The notes below the pieces were generated by a model. It had not been told where the DNA came from, searched no databases, and saw only the letters and a list, made by a program, of their open reading frames with translations. Made by a program: the position numbers and the translations under genes. Shown one piece after another: positions 12,454 through 24,867 of a stretch of DNA of 64,000 nucleotides. How positions within the stretch are numbered: the stretch's first letter is position 1; each line of letters starts with the position of its first letter. The DNA is from Cannabis sativa (taxonomy: Eukaryota; Streptophyta; Magnoliopsida; Rosales; Cannabaceae), in the NCBI RefSeq assembly GCF_029168945.1, contig NC_083605.1, forward strand, positions 74,914,969 through 74,978,968. Reading direction: 5' to 3'.

Positions 12454-13480
12454 TATTTTAAATAGTTAAAATAATTAAATTAAGTATTATTTATATATAT
12501 ATAAATATTTATATATATATATATACCTGTCTACAACAACAAAGCCTGTAAACTCATCAATATTTCTCTATACCATTACTCACTTACTTCTGTTTTGACT
12601 AAAAATATTTAATTAACTAATAAGTTGCATTAATGATGTTATAATATTTTATATAATATATATAATATTTAGATGAAATAATTAAGTGTAAAAAATTATT
12701 AATTTTCTCAAATAATAATATACAATTGGAAATTACATAGTTTTGAAACTAAATAATAGAAATGAGTTGCAAATCTTTGAAAGATGATAAAGATAAACTT
12801 TGTAATTCCTTTTCATATTATCACTCTTAATAAATTAGTTAAGATATTATTAACTGTGTTTAGATATAAATGAATAATAGCTATTGGTGACTTGATTTAT
12901 TCATTTATAAGGTGTGTATATAGTTTAAAATTAAGTGAAAGTGGTTTGAAATACTTTAGAGAAAAATTGACCAAACCTAAAAAATAGTAATTGGTAACTA
13001 GTAACTAGCAACTATAAACTAGTTACTGTTTTTTTAGTATATAATGGCATGCATTTTTAACATTTGAAAGCTTCTCTAACAGCTCAAAACACTTTCAAAT
13101 AGCCCAATTAATATCATAAACGCTCATTTATGATTGGTAACACTCAAAGACTTTATGGTGGTCATTCATGTGCATATGAGAGTGAAAACTCTATAAATAG
13201 TCACTATTTATTCACTTATGAGGATGTACTCATTCTTAAATACTAAACTAAGCATATAAGGATGAGCATATGAGGCTTGGTAATCCTTAGTGGCATTTCT
13301 AAAATTTCTCTAACTGTCCATGTGAGGGAAGAAATGACTTTTAGCACAAAATACTTTCTTTTTCTCTAATTTTCTTGTAATCTTGATGTAATACTTTGAT
13401 TTTAATTATCTTAATTCCTTCTTATAATGAGAAAAATAGAATTAGAAAAATAAGCTAAATATTTAGCCGCTTAATTCTTA
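12454..13480. other. AT-rich intergenic region
   Basis: A cluster of related words (GGTAACTAGTAACTAGCAAC, then AACTAGTTACTG inverted) lies at 12990-13030. No gene is seen. Confidence 0.45.
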
Positions 13481-14014
13481 AATTATTTGACAAAAAAAAT
13501 TAAAATAAAATCAAATGAAAAAAATTACAATTTCACAACTATATATTATTATTATTATTATTATCTTAAATCCGTAGCTTTATTAAAAGAAACATTTACA
13601 CCAAAAATACAAATTATACACTTTATTACATATAAACCTACACACGGTCAAATCAACTTTTTTACCTTTTCTCAATATTTTATTACACATATACCACATA
13701 CACATCACATCTATGCACCAGTCACGTCAACTCACCTATCAACCATCATGCATCCCTCAATCACTTCCCTCTCTCTTTTTCTTTTGTTTTCCTTTGATTT
13801 TTTTATTTCATTTCAGTTTTTTTTTTTTTTTGAAATAACAAATAATAACATTTTCTCTAAACCATCCCATAACATTTTCTCTAAACCATCCCTCAATCAC
13901 GATTCCTCAACCATTTTCCCTCTCATTTTTGTTCTTCAAAATTTTTTCAACTCCCTCTAAACCATCCCATAACATTTTTCTCTCTTTCTTTTTGTTTCTC
14001 AATCTTTATATAAA

Positions 14015-15140
14015 ATGGATGTGACCCGTTCTTCTTCATCTCCTTCTCCTGTTCAAAAAAAAAATTCAAAATGGGTTTGAAATCACTAGCTAATAAAGCT
14101 AAGGGAAAACGTCCTTTTATTGAGGAGGAAGACTCTGATTTTGCTCCTCCATTAACGAAGCGTGGGAGAGCTCCTCCTAAGAAGAAAACAAAGGTCCGTG
14201 TGCAAGAAAAAATGGCTGAAGATGTTTATGGGAAAAACAATAATGTTGGTGTTGCTGTTCGAACCGAGGTTTGTTTTCGGTTTCATTTTCGTTTCCCCCC
14301 AGTTTAAACATTTTCTTGTATTTCCATTTCATCGTTTTGGTTTTTTCTGGTTTGTGATATTTTAGGTTTTTCATTTTAAAATTTCGTTTGGTTTTCTTTG
14401 GATTTTTAGGACTTTAATTTTCTTTAATCAATTTTATTTTGTTCTTGGGTTTGGCATTTTAGTTTGTTTCTTATTAGTTTCGTTTCATTTTTGTTGTGTT
14501 TTATGTTCTGTTTGTGTTTCTAGTTTTTTTTAGATATTTTGAAACATTTGTTTTTGTTTTAGTGTCTCTAATCAGTGGGTTTTAGTTTTTTTTTTTCTAG
14601 TTTTTTAATAGTTTAATATGTTTATGTATGATGTGTTTTGGGAATATTATTAGGTATAGTTGTTTGCTGTTCTTTTTTAAGTAACAATTCGATTTAGATG
14701 TTTGTAGTTTATATTCGTAGAGTTGTTTCTGCTTGTCAGTTTGTTTTTAGTTTTTTTTATAGTTTTATTATAGTTTGTATACTTGTTTATTTACAATTTA
14801 TATTTATTGCTGTTAATAAACTATAATAAAACTAAAATGAAACTATTAAGAAACGTTTAAATTTATTTCAGAAACTAACTATTTCTCAAAGTGTTTTCTC
14901 CTTTTCTTATTTCCAAAATAAATTCTTGCAAACAATTGAATTAAACTAATATAAAATAATGATGCAACTGTAAATCAACTTGAAAAGCCACAACACTTAA
15001 TTCAATTTAATATAGTTGTGGTCATTGTGCTTTTTCATCAGTTTTATTTGAATCAGATCAATTGAATTAATAGTTGTATTTTTATCGTTTTGGTTTCATT
15101 TTGGTTGTTTTGCAGTTTTGAAACGAGCGCGTATTTTCAT
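14015..15140 (+). other. Possible small or TE-derived gene with two overlapping starts
   Basis: An ATG at 14015 starts MDVTRSSSSPSPVQKKNSKW and stops at once. A second ATG at 14071, in another frame, starts MGLKSLANKAKGKRPFIEEE, then a basic TKRGRAPPKKKTK stretch that looks like a nuclear localisation signal. A donor (GAG|GTTTGT, about 14268) and an acceptor (TTTTGCAG, about 15115) would give a protein of about 67 residues ending just after the join. A run of nine or ten A separates the two frames, so one indel would fuse them. The family was not recognised; the composition recalls N termini of plant TE-encoded proteins. Expression is unknown. Confidence 0.35.
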
Positions 15141-15510
15141 CTTTATGGTTCGCTCTGTACAGCTGAAGGCTTAGTGCATGTGGTATTTTTGTAAATATTT
15201 GTATGTGGACTGTATAAATGTTTAATGGGCCGGCCCAAAGTATTTTTGTAATTTTTTTTCCTTTTTTGTATTTTTTTGTTTTTTTCCCTTATTAAAATCA
15301 ATCAAACATTAAAACTTAACAACACCTATGAAAGGCCTGAATATACTCATTTTTCTATACAAGTTATGATAGATTACCATTCCAAATAATTGTTACTAAC
15401 TTTTTTCGGCATACTCTACTTTTTACATCACTAACAATATGATGTACAATCTCACACCGTAAACAACCTAAAAACTTCATGTCCTGACGAAACTTACTCA
15501 AGTGAGTCCG

Positions 15511-15839
15511 TACTAGAAGTTTTTTTACTTTTAGTCACAATAAAATTTATGATTAAAAGTAAAATAGTTGTGACTAATTATAAATCATCATTCTTATGTT
15601 ATAATTAAAAAAATTGTGGCTAAAGGTATATTCGTGCAAAAATCACAATTTGTTGTGACTAAACATGTTTTTAGTCACAATATTTGTTGTAACTAAAACT
15701 AAATTAGTGACAACTTGTATCTAAATACTATGTTTAGTCACAAATAATTTTTTTGTTGTGACTAAAAGTCATATTTAGTTATAAAAAATTTATGTTGTAA
15801 CTAAAAAATTATCACTAAAAGTATGTATTTTTTGTAGTG
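15511..15839. mobile_element. Short non-autonomous CACTA-like element
   Basis: The right end reads, on the minus strand, CACTACAAAAAATACATAC, a classic CACTA terminus. The left end TACTAGAAGTTTTTTTAC is a decayed match. The interior is packed with inverted subterminal repeats of TTTAGTCACAA and TTGTGACTAAA. No transposase. A 3-bp duplication is not clear. Confidence 0.65.
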
Positions 15840-17700
15840 CCAGAGAGATTAATCTCAAAAGAGTTACATTTTTTTCATGGATCAAAGAAGGCATGATGAG
15901 TTGTTCATGATCTGAAATTTCAATAATCTCTACTTAGTTTTTAATCTGTCACGGCCAACCACAATATGATACTATATGAGAGTGAGTCGATCTACCCCAC
16001 ACTTGGGTACAAGTAGTTGGTAACCATTTTTAATAGTACATATTCTTCATGAATGAATCTTGAAATGTCAATAAAATGCTTAGATGAGTATAGAGTATTG
16101 TCCATGCATGGATGATATCCTCCACTCTCATATATATGTAAAAAACTATATAATAGATCATCTTCTGTGTATCTTGTTTCTTATGATATTTATGTTCTCT
16201 TCGAAAAATCGAATGTAGATGTGCATGAATTTTTCTTCCGGATATCAACAGAGTCATCGGGAATATATGGTTTCATGGCAAAATTCATGAAGACTCATGA
16301 CCAACGACTTTCAATGCTCCACACGAGGCTGACCCTCAATGCTCCACAACAGGCCGCCCTTCAGTGCTCCACACTGAAACTGACATTCAGTGCTCCATAT
16401 ATTAGGCCAACCTAACAACTATAGGCATTTGTGGACTTGAGTGCACGTGAAAGGTACTCTCGTACTAGGCACGCACGTGAACTTGAGTTCACGTGTGAAA
16501 GACACTCTCGTGCTATACATGTGCCATCAGAGCTAATCTAAGTATATCTACAACAAGTACTTATCATTTTTTGAAGATATTTAGTTTTGAATATTGTTTT
16601 ATATTTTAAACTTAATTCTAGTTAGGAAAAGAGACATATTGAGTTAGGAAACCCTAAGCTCTAGATGTATACCTATATAAAATAAATTAAGTCAAGTGTA
16701 AGGAAATTGACATTGACATACACATACACTCTCTTATTTTAAAAAATTTATTTGAGAACAGAATTGTTAGAGAATGTAAGTGTCATGTTTTGTGTGGCAC
16801 ATTAGATATTGCTTTTGTTCAGTATATCTGCATCAGTATTTGTTTGTCTAAACATCTTTTCTGTTGTTAGTCGCATCTGATTTCACTAAGTGCATTTTAG
16901 TGCCATGTCAGCTTTCTGCGTGTTTGTTAGTTTGTGCCAGCTGTACTTTGCTGGTTGGTTAGTTAGTCAGATTTTATTATCTTTAGGATATAAATTCTGT
17001 TGTGACTGTTGTTCTAACTAACTCTCTTCGGTTAGAATCATTTTCTTGATTCTTACTCTGCTAGGGCACAACTTCTTTTTGTTTTCTGTTTTGTAGTTTG
17101 CAGAGAGAAATTTCAGAGATCTTCCTGAGGGTTGAAGATGGCGTTCGAATCTGCTTGATCTGAAGAGAGTTCAGATTACCTTGCTGAAGGTGGTTCAGAT
17201 GTGTGTTTCTTGTGTACTGAGATCTAAATGTGTTTAGATCTCAAAGCTTGAGGTTGTTCAAGCAATAGGTAACTTTGTACAAAAGTCAATTTAGATTACA
17301 TTGTTTGATTTGAAGAATCAGAACTGGAAATTGTAATTGAATTGATTGTTTAGTGAAAGTTACTGTACCCGGTTCAAGGGAACCCAAGCACTACTCGGTT
17401 GGAATGCGTTTCCAATGCAGAGGAAGCTTGTAAATTCTGTGTTCATTGACTTTATGTTCAGTTCATAACATAGAATTACTCTATTAAGAATCATCAATTA
17501 GAACTTGTAGTAATTAGGACTTTCAGAGAACATAACTCTTCTCAAGCATATCAAGATCAATAAAACTTGAAGTAGACTAGTATATTACCGCTGAAAGGGA
17601 ATAAACCACCATAAAATTTTGTTGTTTGTCATCGTTAAATTTTATTCTATAAACCGATCGATTTATTTTAATCGACATTCACTTGTGTTTATCTTACTCG
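15840..17700. other. Intergenic, with minisatellite and possible LTR remnant
   Basis: 16300-16405 holds four degenerate units of about 27 bp around CAATGCTCCACA. 16435-16520 holds a duplicated ACTTGAG..CACGTG block ending near a sequence similar to a Met-tRNA primer site (TGCCATCAGAGCT, 16523). From 16767 (TGTTAGAGAATG) to about 17600 the sequence has LTR-like composition with GGATATAAATTC as a possible TATA box. No pol domain adjoins it. Confidence 0.3.
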
Positions 17701-18671
17701 TTTACAATCATCTGTCATATTATGTGTATAGTTAACGGTAGATTTCCTCAATAAAATTAATTAATTCTTCAACGTAATTTCTCAAAGTTTTCAAAAGCTA
17801 TATTATATATATATATTTATATATATATGACGTAGATGTATAACTCAATTATAATATAGAATATATTGATTGAGCTCTTCACTACCGAATTCCTTAGACT
17901 TAATATTATAAATCTAAAGGTTAATTTCTTTATTATTATTATTATTATTTGCATATAATTATAAGTTAATTAATTATACTCTTTATTCTATATGTCGCGT
18001 ACGCTATCTTATTACAATACTTTAAATAAATAAAATAGATAATGGAAAAAGAAGTAGATTTAGATATCTAGTGATATAGACATATTATGTATAAAAATAA
18101 TTTATATATATAGTATCCATTTACAAACAAATTAACTTATATAAACGAGCTCGAGCTAGGGTTTCATAATATTATTCATTTCCCACTCCAATAATATTTA
18201 TTATAATGTAAAATTAATATATGGTACACATTATAAATATAAATATTTGTGTTTGATTCCACCACTACCTATAAATATATATATATATATATATATGAAA
18301 ATAAAAATAAAAATGCAAAATAATAAAACAGGAGCAGTAGTAGTACTTATTATTCGATACCAATTATATCCATATAATATACTTTCTTTCTCAGCTTGGA
18401 ATTATCCATTACATATATTCGATTTCCAAATCACTTGTAAAATGTCTGTGAGTCACAAAAATTATATTTTAATTATTTTAACACTAAATAAACATTTTTA
18501 GTCAGTGCAAACAATTTATAATTATAACTAAAATATTATATTTTTTTTAGTGATAATATTGATATAAAAATTATTTGACAAAATTTCACTAGAAAATAGT
18601 AAATATATATTTGAGTTATGACTAATTAATTAGGTCAAACACAAAATTAATGAACACCGAATTAATACGTT
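17701..18671. other. AT-rich intergenic region
   Basis: (AT)n runs are at about 17803-17828 and 18275-18298. Scattered AGTCACAAAA words near 18450-18545 may be a decayed CACTA-like piece. No gene. Confidence 0.4.
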
Positions 18672-19030
18672 AATCAGTACTTTAGAAAAATAATATTGAT
18701 ATAATAATAATATCTTAATATTTTAATATTGTTTGCATATATATTTTTTCTGAATTAATGGACCTTATCTAAATTCATGTAAATTGGAAAAGAAGGGTCA
18801 GCATCCAAAATAAAAAAAAGGAATAATTTTGGATGAAAAGTGTTTAATAGATGACCCTTCTTTATATGGCAAAACTTTTGTCACTATATTGAAAAAGTAG
18901 ATTCAAAGTTCACATAATTTAAATGAAAGAATAATATAATTTTTTTTATATATTATTTTTACAAACGAATAATAATTAATTTCAATTGAAAAATAATAAT
19001 TGTTATACTTGATGATGCACATATCCAACT

Positions 19031-19040
19031 CTATATAAAG
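19031..19040 (+). promoter_or_regulatory. TATA box of MASMQC gene 1
   Basis: CTATATAAAG lies about 100 bases above the start codon, inside the conserved block ATCCAACTCTATATAAAGGG. The duplicate keeps it as CTATATATAAAG at 23939-23950. Confidence 0.7.
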
Positions 19041-19134
19041 GGCTAACAATGGTAACCAATTCCACCACCAAAAAATTTCAATAGCTCAAAGTTATTAATA
19101 AACCTTTCTTCTTTCCCAAAAGAAAATCATCACC

Positions 19135-19740
19135 ATGGCCTCAATGCAATGCTACAAGCCAACCAATGAGACTTGTCAGCAAAAGTGCCTTGACAACTGT
19201 TATGGCCACAATAAGCACAACGATAGTACTGGATCTTACTACTCTGGTCATTCTATGACTGGACATGGCCAAGGCCACAATGCTTCCCACGGTCAGGGTT
19301 ACTACCCTGGTAGCCACACCATGAACAAACCCAACACATACTCCACCTATGGCCAAGGGTATGGCCACCAACAGGGCCATCACATGATGACTGAGCAGTA
19401 TGGTCACTCTATGACTAAGCCGGCCCCAGGCCAGTCTTATGGCATGGGTCCAACAATGTCTCATGGTATGGGCTCAACACTGTCTCATGGCATAGACATG
19501 ATGACTCACGCTGCTCATGGCAATACAGGCCATGCTCATGGCAGTACGGGCCATGCTCATGGTCAAAGCCACCAGGGCTACTCTGAGCATCAATCTTACG
19601 GTTCACATGGTATGATGATGGGGGCCAATGGTTGCAAGGGAAAGAAGAAAGATAGGAGTCACAAAATGATGATGAAGCGTCGGGACTGCAACCGCAGTGG
19701 TGACAGTAGCGACAGTGGCAGTGACAGTGACTGCAACTAA
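19135..19740 (+). CDS. Small His/Gly/Met-rich protein, MASMQC family, gene 1
   Basis: 201 residues, one coding exon. The N terminus MASMQCYKPTNETCQQKCLD has Cys at 6, 14, 18 and 22. The middle (about 25-160) is rich in His, Gly, Ser, Tyr and Met with loose HGQG, SHGMG and TGHAHG repeats. The C terminus has a basic patch (CKGKKKDRSHK, MMMKRRDC) and a Ser/Asp/Gly tail. There is no signal peptide or membrane segment. An intron follows the stop codon at once (19743-19929, GT-AG), so the transcript has a 3'-UTR exon from 19930. His, Met and Cys content suggests metal binding or a disordered stress protein, but that is inference; I do not recognise a named family. Paralogues are at 24061 and 31024. 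Confidence 0.85.
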   Translation: MASMQCYKPTNETCQQKCLDNCYGHNKHNDSTGSYYSGHSMTGHGQGHNASHGQGYYPGSHTMNKPNTYSTYGQGYGHQQGHHMMTEQYGHSMTKPAPGQSYGMGPTMSHGMGSTLSHGIDMMTHAAHGNTGHAHGSTGHAHGQSHQGYSEHQSYGSHGMMMGANGCKGKKKDRSHKMMMKRRDCNRSGDSSDSGSDSDCN

Positions 19741-19929
19741 AGGTATATATATTTGAAAATACATAAAAAAGAACATATTACATATGGATATATGACACCA
19801 ATAAAAACATCTCAACATAATAAATTACATTCTCTTTCAATTAGTTTTAGATAAAATCTCATAATTATTAAATTTGGTTATTCTAACTAATATTATTTAA
19901 TTTCTATATGATTTTTCTTAATTTTTCAG

Positions 19930-20080
19930 AGCTTGGAGATCAAAGGATCGATGCGCAGTACAAGAGTTTGGAAAATATATCTAATATGAAATAAAAATAA
20001 TCAATGACATTATATATATATGTATAAGTCTATTTTTCATGTTAGAATAAACACTTCTACGTACTGTGCCTGTAAAGTCG
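19930..20080 (+). other. 3'-UTR exon of MASMQC gene 1
   Basis: Follows the acceptor TTTTTCAG. It includes AAGGATCGATGCGCAGTACA, which recurs in gene 2 (26601-26620) and in altered form in gene 3 (about 31523-31545). Its survival in all three genes argues that it is transcribed and constrained. Confidence 0.65.
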
Positions 20081-20307
20081 ATCATGAATAAGATATTTAT
20101 AATTTCTAGCTCTATATATGACTTGTTAAGTTCAATATATATTATATAAATATATATATATATATATATGTTACTTTTTTAAATAAATCAAAAATGCAAT
20201 TTCATTAACAAAAACAAACAACACCCCCCTAATGTAATGAGCATAGCTAGACACAGAAATGAAAACCAAAATTAGAGTTAAAAGAAAACAAAGAGATGTA
20301 TAAGCTA

Positions 20308-20741
20308 TGTAACGTCCCCGCTTCAAGCCTCCATTGGGTCCTTACACCCACGGACTGAATGGCTCTTATACACGAGTATGTCACTCTGGCTACCTCATGG
20401 ACTGACGACTGACCCTACAGACCAACACGAGTGTTTTCAGCGTGCTTTGTCCTCACTCACACGCATCCTGGGAAAACTTCCCAGGAGGTCACCCATCCTT
20501 GAAATTGCTCCAGGCCAAGCACGCTTAACTGTGGAGTTCTTTCGAGATGGGCTACCGAAAAACAAGATGCACCTTGTTGACATAGGTAGTACCAATCAAT
20601 CCACTTAAGCCTTCTTTAACTGTGTAGTCCCATACCTACACAGTCTCAGAATCATCCCACTTGACCTTCCCCAGGCGGTGTGGGATTGAACAGCTTACCC
20701 GGTGTTTCTCCTTACGGATCACGGAACTACTGACTGTCACA
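20308..20741 (-). mobile_element. Cassandra solo LTR
   Basis: One whole Cassandra LTR of 434 bp (minus-strand ends TGTGACAG and GTTACA), flanked by AGCTA at 20303-20307 and 20742-20746. It carries the 5S-like A and C boxes. Solo LTRs arise by recombination between the two LTRs of an element. Confidence 0.92.
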
Positions 20742-20746
20742 AGCTA

Positions 20747-21689
20747 GATAAGAATTGAATCACAAGATGAATAAATTAAGACCTTTATGGTTGAATCAAT
20801 TTACAGATGATGCCAATGAATCCAAGAACAGTATATAGCTTGAGTAACACTCTCAAAATTACAATTGAAACCTCACACTAAGAGTCTTGAGATCAAACAC
20901 ATACTCAAGCTCAATTACAACCCTCCAAAATTAAAATTACAATCTTAAAAGGAAAAGTAAAGGGATGAGGTATTTATACTTCATCAAAACAAAACAAAAA
21001 AACAACTTAACTAACAACAAACTAATAAGTTGAGCTGTCCATTCTTGAATTGGTAAGAAAGAAAAGAGCCAATGCATGATCAATTATTTGTGATCAAGTG
21101 ACTTGAACCACACAATAAATCTACCTTGGTTTAGTCACTTGAATCACAAAGAGAAAGAGTTGAAACCAGAGATATATATGCAATCTGTCTAAAAAAAAGA
21201 TTAGAATTTGCTTATGTTGAGCAACTTTAGGCAGTGCCTAAACTTGTGAGCTAACACTCTTTGATCTTCTTGGCTTGAACCTTGCCTTGTGCTGCTATAC
21301 CCTTGACCCATAAATCTTAAAGCTTCTTTGAATGCTTCTGATAACTCTATAGTATAGAGTTATTTTTGATGCTTTAAAACTGAAAATATTGTGAGGAGAG
21401 TAGTGAAATGTGTTTGGTTACTTAAATTTTAAGTAGTTTTAGTTTAATTTCTATTTAGGAAGCTAACTTTTGAGTCTTGTAAAAATTATTGTGTTAAGTG
21501 TGTTTTTTTTTAATTAAATGTTTGCTTATTTGTTGTGGGAAAGAAGAATTAATTTGCTAAGCTAGATCTTGTTCCGGAAGGGCTAAATCTAGTAGTTCAA
21601 CTTGAATGGAGCAAGTGAAAACCTAGATTTAGGTTTTCTTTGTAAGTGAAATAGGAATATTTCATCTACCTTGCATAACCTAAAAATTG
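20747..21689. other. Sequence between Cassandra LTR and Copia fragment
   Basis: No frame or bounded repeat is seen. It may contain the 3' part of the adjoining Copia-type element, which reads on the minus strand. Confidence 0.35.
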
Positions 21690-22510
21690 ATGCATATTTA
21701 GTGTTCTATAATCTGGTTTGATATAAGAATATATGAAACTAGGTGTTGCATCCATGAATTCAGCTTCAGCGATTGAAGGGGAACCATTTCCATCAATTGA
21801 GATTGAAACAGTTTAAAGTGTGGAGCCAGGAGTATTATAACACAATTTTGGAATCATTCATTCCAAATTTCTATAGAATTCTTTACAAATAGTCTTTCTG
21901 ACTATGCCTTAATACTCCCGGGGTACTCTAATCAAACTCAATATCTAAGATTTTTTTTGCCTTTCCAAGATCTTTCATCTCAAATTCAGTACTTAATTGT
22001 ATTTTTAGTTTTGATATCTCACTATTATCTTTTTCAATAATGAGTATATCATCCATATATAGCAATAAAAAATTAAATACATACTCATCAAAGTATATAC
22101 AACGATCAAACTTATTTTTGTTGAAGCCAATTTGATTGATGAAGTTGTCAAATTTGATATTCTATTGTCTGGGAGCTTGCTTAAGTCCATACAGTGATCT
22201 TTTTAGCTAGAAAACCTCATCTGAATTTCCATTGTCAAAGCTGTCATATTGAACCATGTAGATATCCTCTTCTAGCTCACCACATAATCCATTTGGTCCA
22301 CCTAAATGAGATCTCATTTTGCTACAAGTCTTGCTTTATATCTCTCTTCTTCAACACCTGATATACCTTTATTTTCTTGTAAACCCAACTGATCAGCCTT
22401 TTTACCAAAAGGTCTTTTGACAATGATCCATGTCTTCTGTTTAGGGTCTAGTTGATCTTCTAGACCTATCTCTGACAAGGTGATAATTGTCAAGGTCAGC
22501 TTAATCACTT
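21690..22510 (-). pseudogene. Ty1/Copia polymerase fragment
   Basis: On the minus strand: EERYKARLVAK, then SLYGLKQAP, then LLLYMDDILII (the YxDD catalytic box of Copia reverse transcriptase), then EMKDLGKAKKIL and HSQKDYL. The order is that of Ty1/Copia RT. In-frame stops and frameshifts break it and no LTR was identified, so it is a dead fragment lying between the two MASMQC copies. Confidence 0.88.
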
Positions 22511-22979
22511 AATTACTCAAGCAAAGTTTTATTCTGTTGGGATGTGTCCTTAACTGTATTATGCCTACCTATTTCTTCCACTACTCAAAACCATTATAAG
22601 GTCAATCACTTTAGACAAATAATATTGATATAATAACAATATCTCAATATATTAATATTGTTTGAATATGTACTGTATTTTTTTCTCAATTAATATATGG
22701 ACCTTATATAAAATTTGTGTAAATTGGAAAAAAAAAAAAAAAAAAAAAAGGGTCAGCATGCATATGGAACCAAAAAAAAAATTGGAATAATTTTGGAAGA
22801 AAAGTGTTTAATAGATGAGCCTTTTTTATATGGCAAAACTTTTGTCACTATATTGAAAAAGTAGATTCAAAGTTCACATAATTTAAATGAAAGAATAATA
22901 TAATTTTTCTTTCATATATTACTTTTGCAAACGAATAATAATTAATTTTTTTTTAAAAAAATATATATATAATAATTAA

Positions 22980-23880
22980 TGTAGGAATTTTATGATAGGA
23001 TTTTACTATCTTGCCCCCTACACCAACAAACAAAACAAATCAATATTAAGGTCAATTTCGACCTTTCCCTGTTCAAAGACTTTTCAAAGTCTGAACAGCC
23101 AAAACGACTGCGTTTTGTATTTGAACAAAACTCCAAACCTCGAGAACCTTCCCAATCACTTTCTCTCTTTCTTAGGTTTCTCTTCAAAACCCTAGCAGAG
23201 AGTTTCTCTCTGAGAAACTTGAAGCCAAACCCTAGAAACCCAGAAATCCCAAACACAAACCCAGCAACAAGATCAGATCTACAATGATCTGATCTCTACT
23301 CACATACACACACAAACAGAAAGCTTTTAGGGTTAGAAAACACCAGATTTTCCCGAAGTTCACCAATAAAATTGGCTACGTCTCCGTTTGAGCTGCTCCT
23401 CGAATTTGAGAGCTCGATTCCACTATCAAAATGTTTCAGACATACAACAATGAAGATTCCAAGTCACAGGTAACAATTTTGACTGGTAATCTCTATTTAA
23501 TACATTTATTTGGTGTTTAATCTCTCTCTCTCTAGATCTAACTTTCTTTTGTGTTTCTGTGCATGTACGAGCTTGGATTCTTCCTTCTTCAAGTCTTCTC
23601 ACCCTAGATCTTGAAGAACTCACTCAACCTTATTGATCTGAGTTTTGAGTGCAGGTATATATAGATCTAGGGTTCCCTGTTTTATTTCTGCATGTGTTTA
23701 ATTTGTTAGTTACAGAAATTAGTTAGGTGTGGATTTAACCAAATCCATTCTAACTAATTTCTGTTAGGGAAGTAGAGGCCGAAGGCCAACTTAGGGCTTT
23801 ACTTGTATTTACTGTTCTGTCCTTGTGTATTAAGTTGTATTTAGTCTTAATATCAGTGTAAGTGGAGGTTTAATCCAACA
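22980..23880 (-). mobile_element. Solo LTR, 901 bp, in the promoter of MASMQC gene 2
   Basis: Ends TGTAGG and CCAACA on the plus strand (TGTTGG and CCTACA on the minus strand), flanked by ATTAA at 22975-22979 and 23881-23885. Copy 1 shows the uninterrupted site AATAATTAATTTCAATT. Orientation is chosen from the Copia-like TGTTGG start. A near-perfect inverted repeat lies at 23712-23764, and the rest resembles a gene leader (CT-rich, several AAACCCTAG words). It sits about 180 bases above the gene 2 start. Confidence 0.8.
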
Positions 23881-24060
23881 ATTAATTTCAATTGGAAAAT
23901 ATAAAATATTTGTTACTTGATGATGCACATATCCAACTCTATATATAAAGGGCTAACAATGGTAACCAATTCCACCACCAAGCAAATTCAATAGTTCAAA
24001 AAAAAAAAAATTACAAATAGACCTTTCTTCTTTTCCAAAAGAAATTAATCATTCATCACC

Positions 24061-24597
24061 ATGGCCTCAATGCAATGCTACAAGCCAACCAATGAGACTT
24101 GTGAGCAAAAGTGCCTTGACAATTGTTATGGCCACAACAAGCACAATAACAGTACTGGATCTTACTATTCTGGCCATTCCATGACTGGTCATGGCCAGAA
24201 CCACAGTACTTCCCACGGTCAGGGTTACTAGCCCAACACGAACTCCACTTATGGCCAAGGATATGGCCACCAACAGGGCAACCACATGATGACTGACCAG
24301 TATAATCACTCTATGACTAAGCCGACCCCAGGCCAATCTTATGGCATGGGTCCAGCACTGTCTCATGGCATGGGCATGATGACCTATGCAGCTCATGGCA
24401 GTACAGGCCATGCTCATGGTCAAAGCCACCAAGGCTACTCTGAGCATCAGTCATACGGTTCACATGGTATGATGATGGGCGCCAATGGTTGTAAGGGAAA
24501 GAAGAAAGATAGGAGTCACAAAATGATGATGAAGCGTCGGGATTGCAACCGCAGTGGTGACAGTAGCGACAGTGGCAGTGACAGTGACTGCAACTAA
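24061..24597 (+). pseudogene. MASMQC family gene 2, His-rich, with premature stop
   Basis: Same gene as 19135-19740. Codons 1-56 read MASMQCYKPTNETCEQKCLD onward, then TAG at 24229-24231. Relative to copy 1, 27 bases there are replaced by TAG, a net in-frame loss of 24 bp. Beyond the stop the frame stays open for about 121 codons to TAA at 24595, with the same His/Met repeats, basic patch and Ser/Asp tail. Compared with copy 1 it also lost one Met-Ser-His-Gly repeat unit. The TATA box and 3'-UTR intron signals persist, the intron now spanning 24600-26585. Likely a recent pseudogene; a 56-residue Cys-bearing peptide, or readthrough, is possible but unproven. Confidence 0.8.
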
Positions 24598-24735
24598 AGG
24601 TATATATATTTGAGAAGGGAAATTTGAAATTATATGCATATTAGGGACTAAAATTGGTATCCTAATCTAAAACTATACATAATTTGTAAAATGGGATAAC
24701 TTTTACTTAAACCCAATTTTACCCCCCTCATTTCT

Positions 24736-24867
<132 letters not shown>

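Larger units (their letters stand above)
18672..20125 (+). repeat. Tandem duplicated block, copy 1
   Basis: Homologous to 22602-27190 from upstream promoter through CDS, 3'-UTR intron and second exon to about 45 bases past a shared AAAGTCGATCATGAATAAG. The copies differ mainly by transposons in copy 2, so copy 1 is close to the ancestral layout. Confidence 0.9.

Noticed and set aside
13487..13960. 157-residue frame with Tyr and Phe runs
   Set aside because: AT-rich low-complexity translation (TAT repeats) with no domain or codon bias; lies upstream of the 14015 ATG without splice support.
19141..19606. Antisense frames across MASMQC gene 1
   Set aside because: Shadows of the repetitive sense frame; the same shadow appears at gene 2 because the genes are duplicates.
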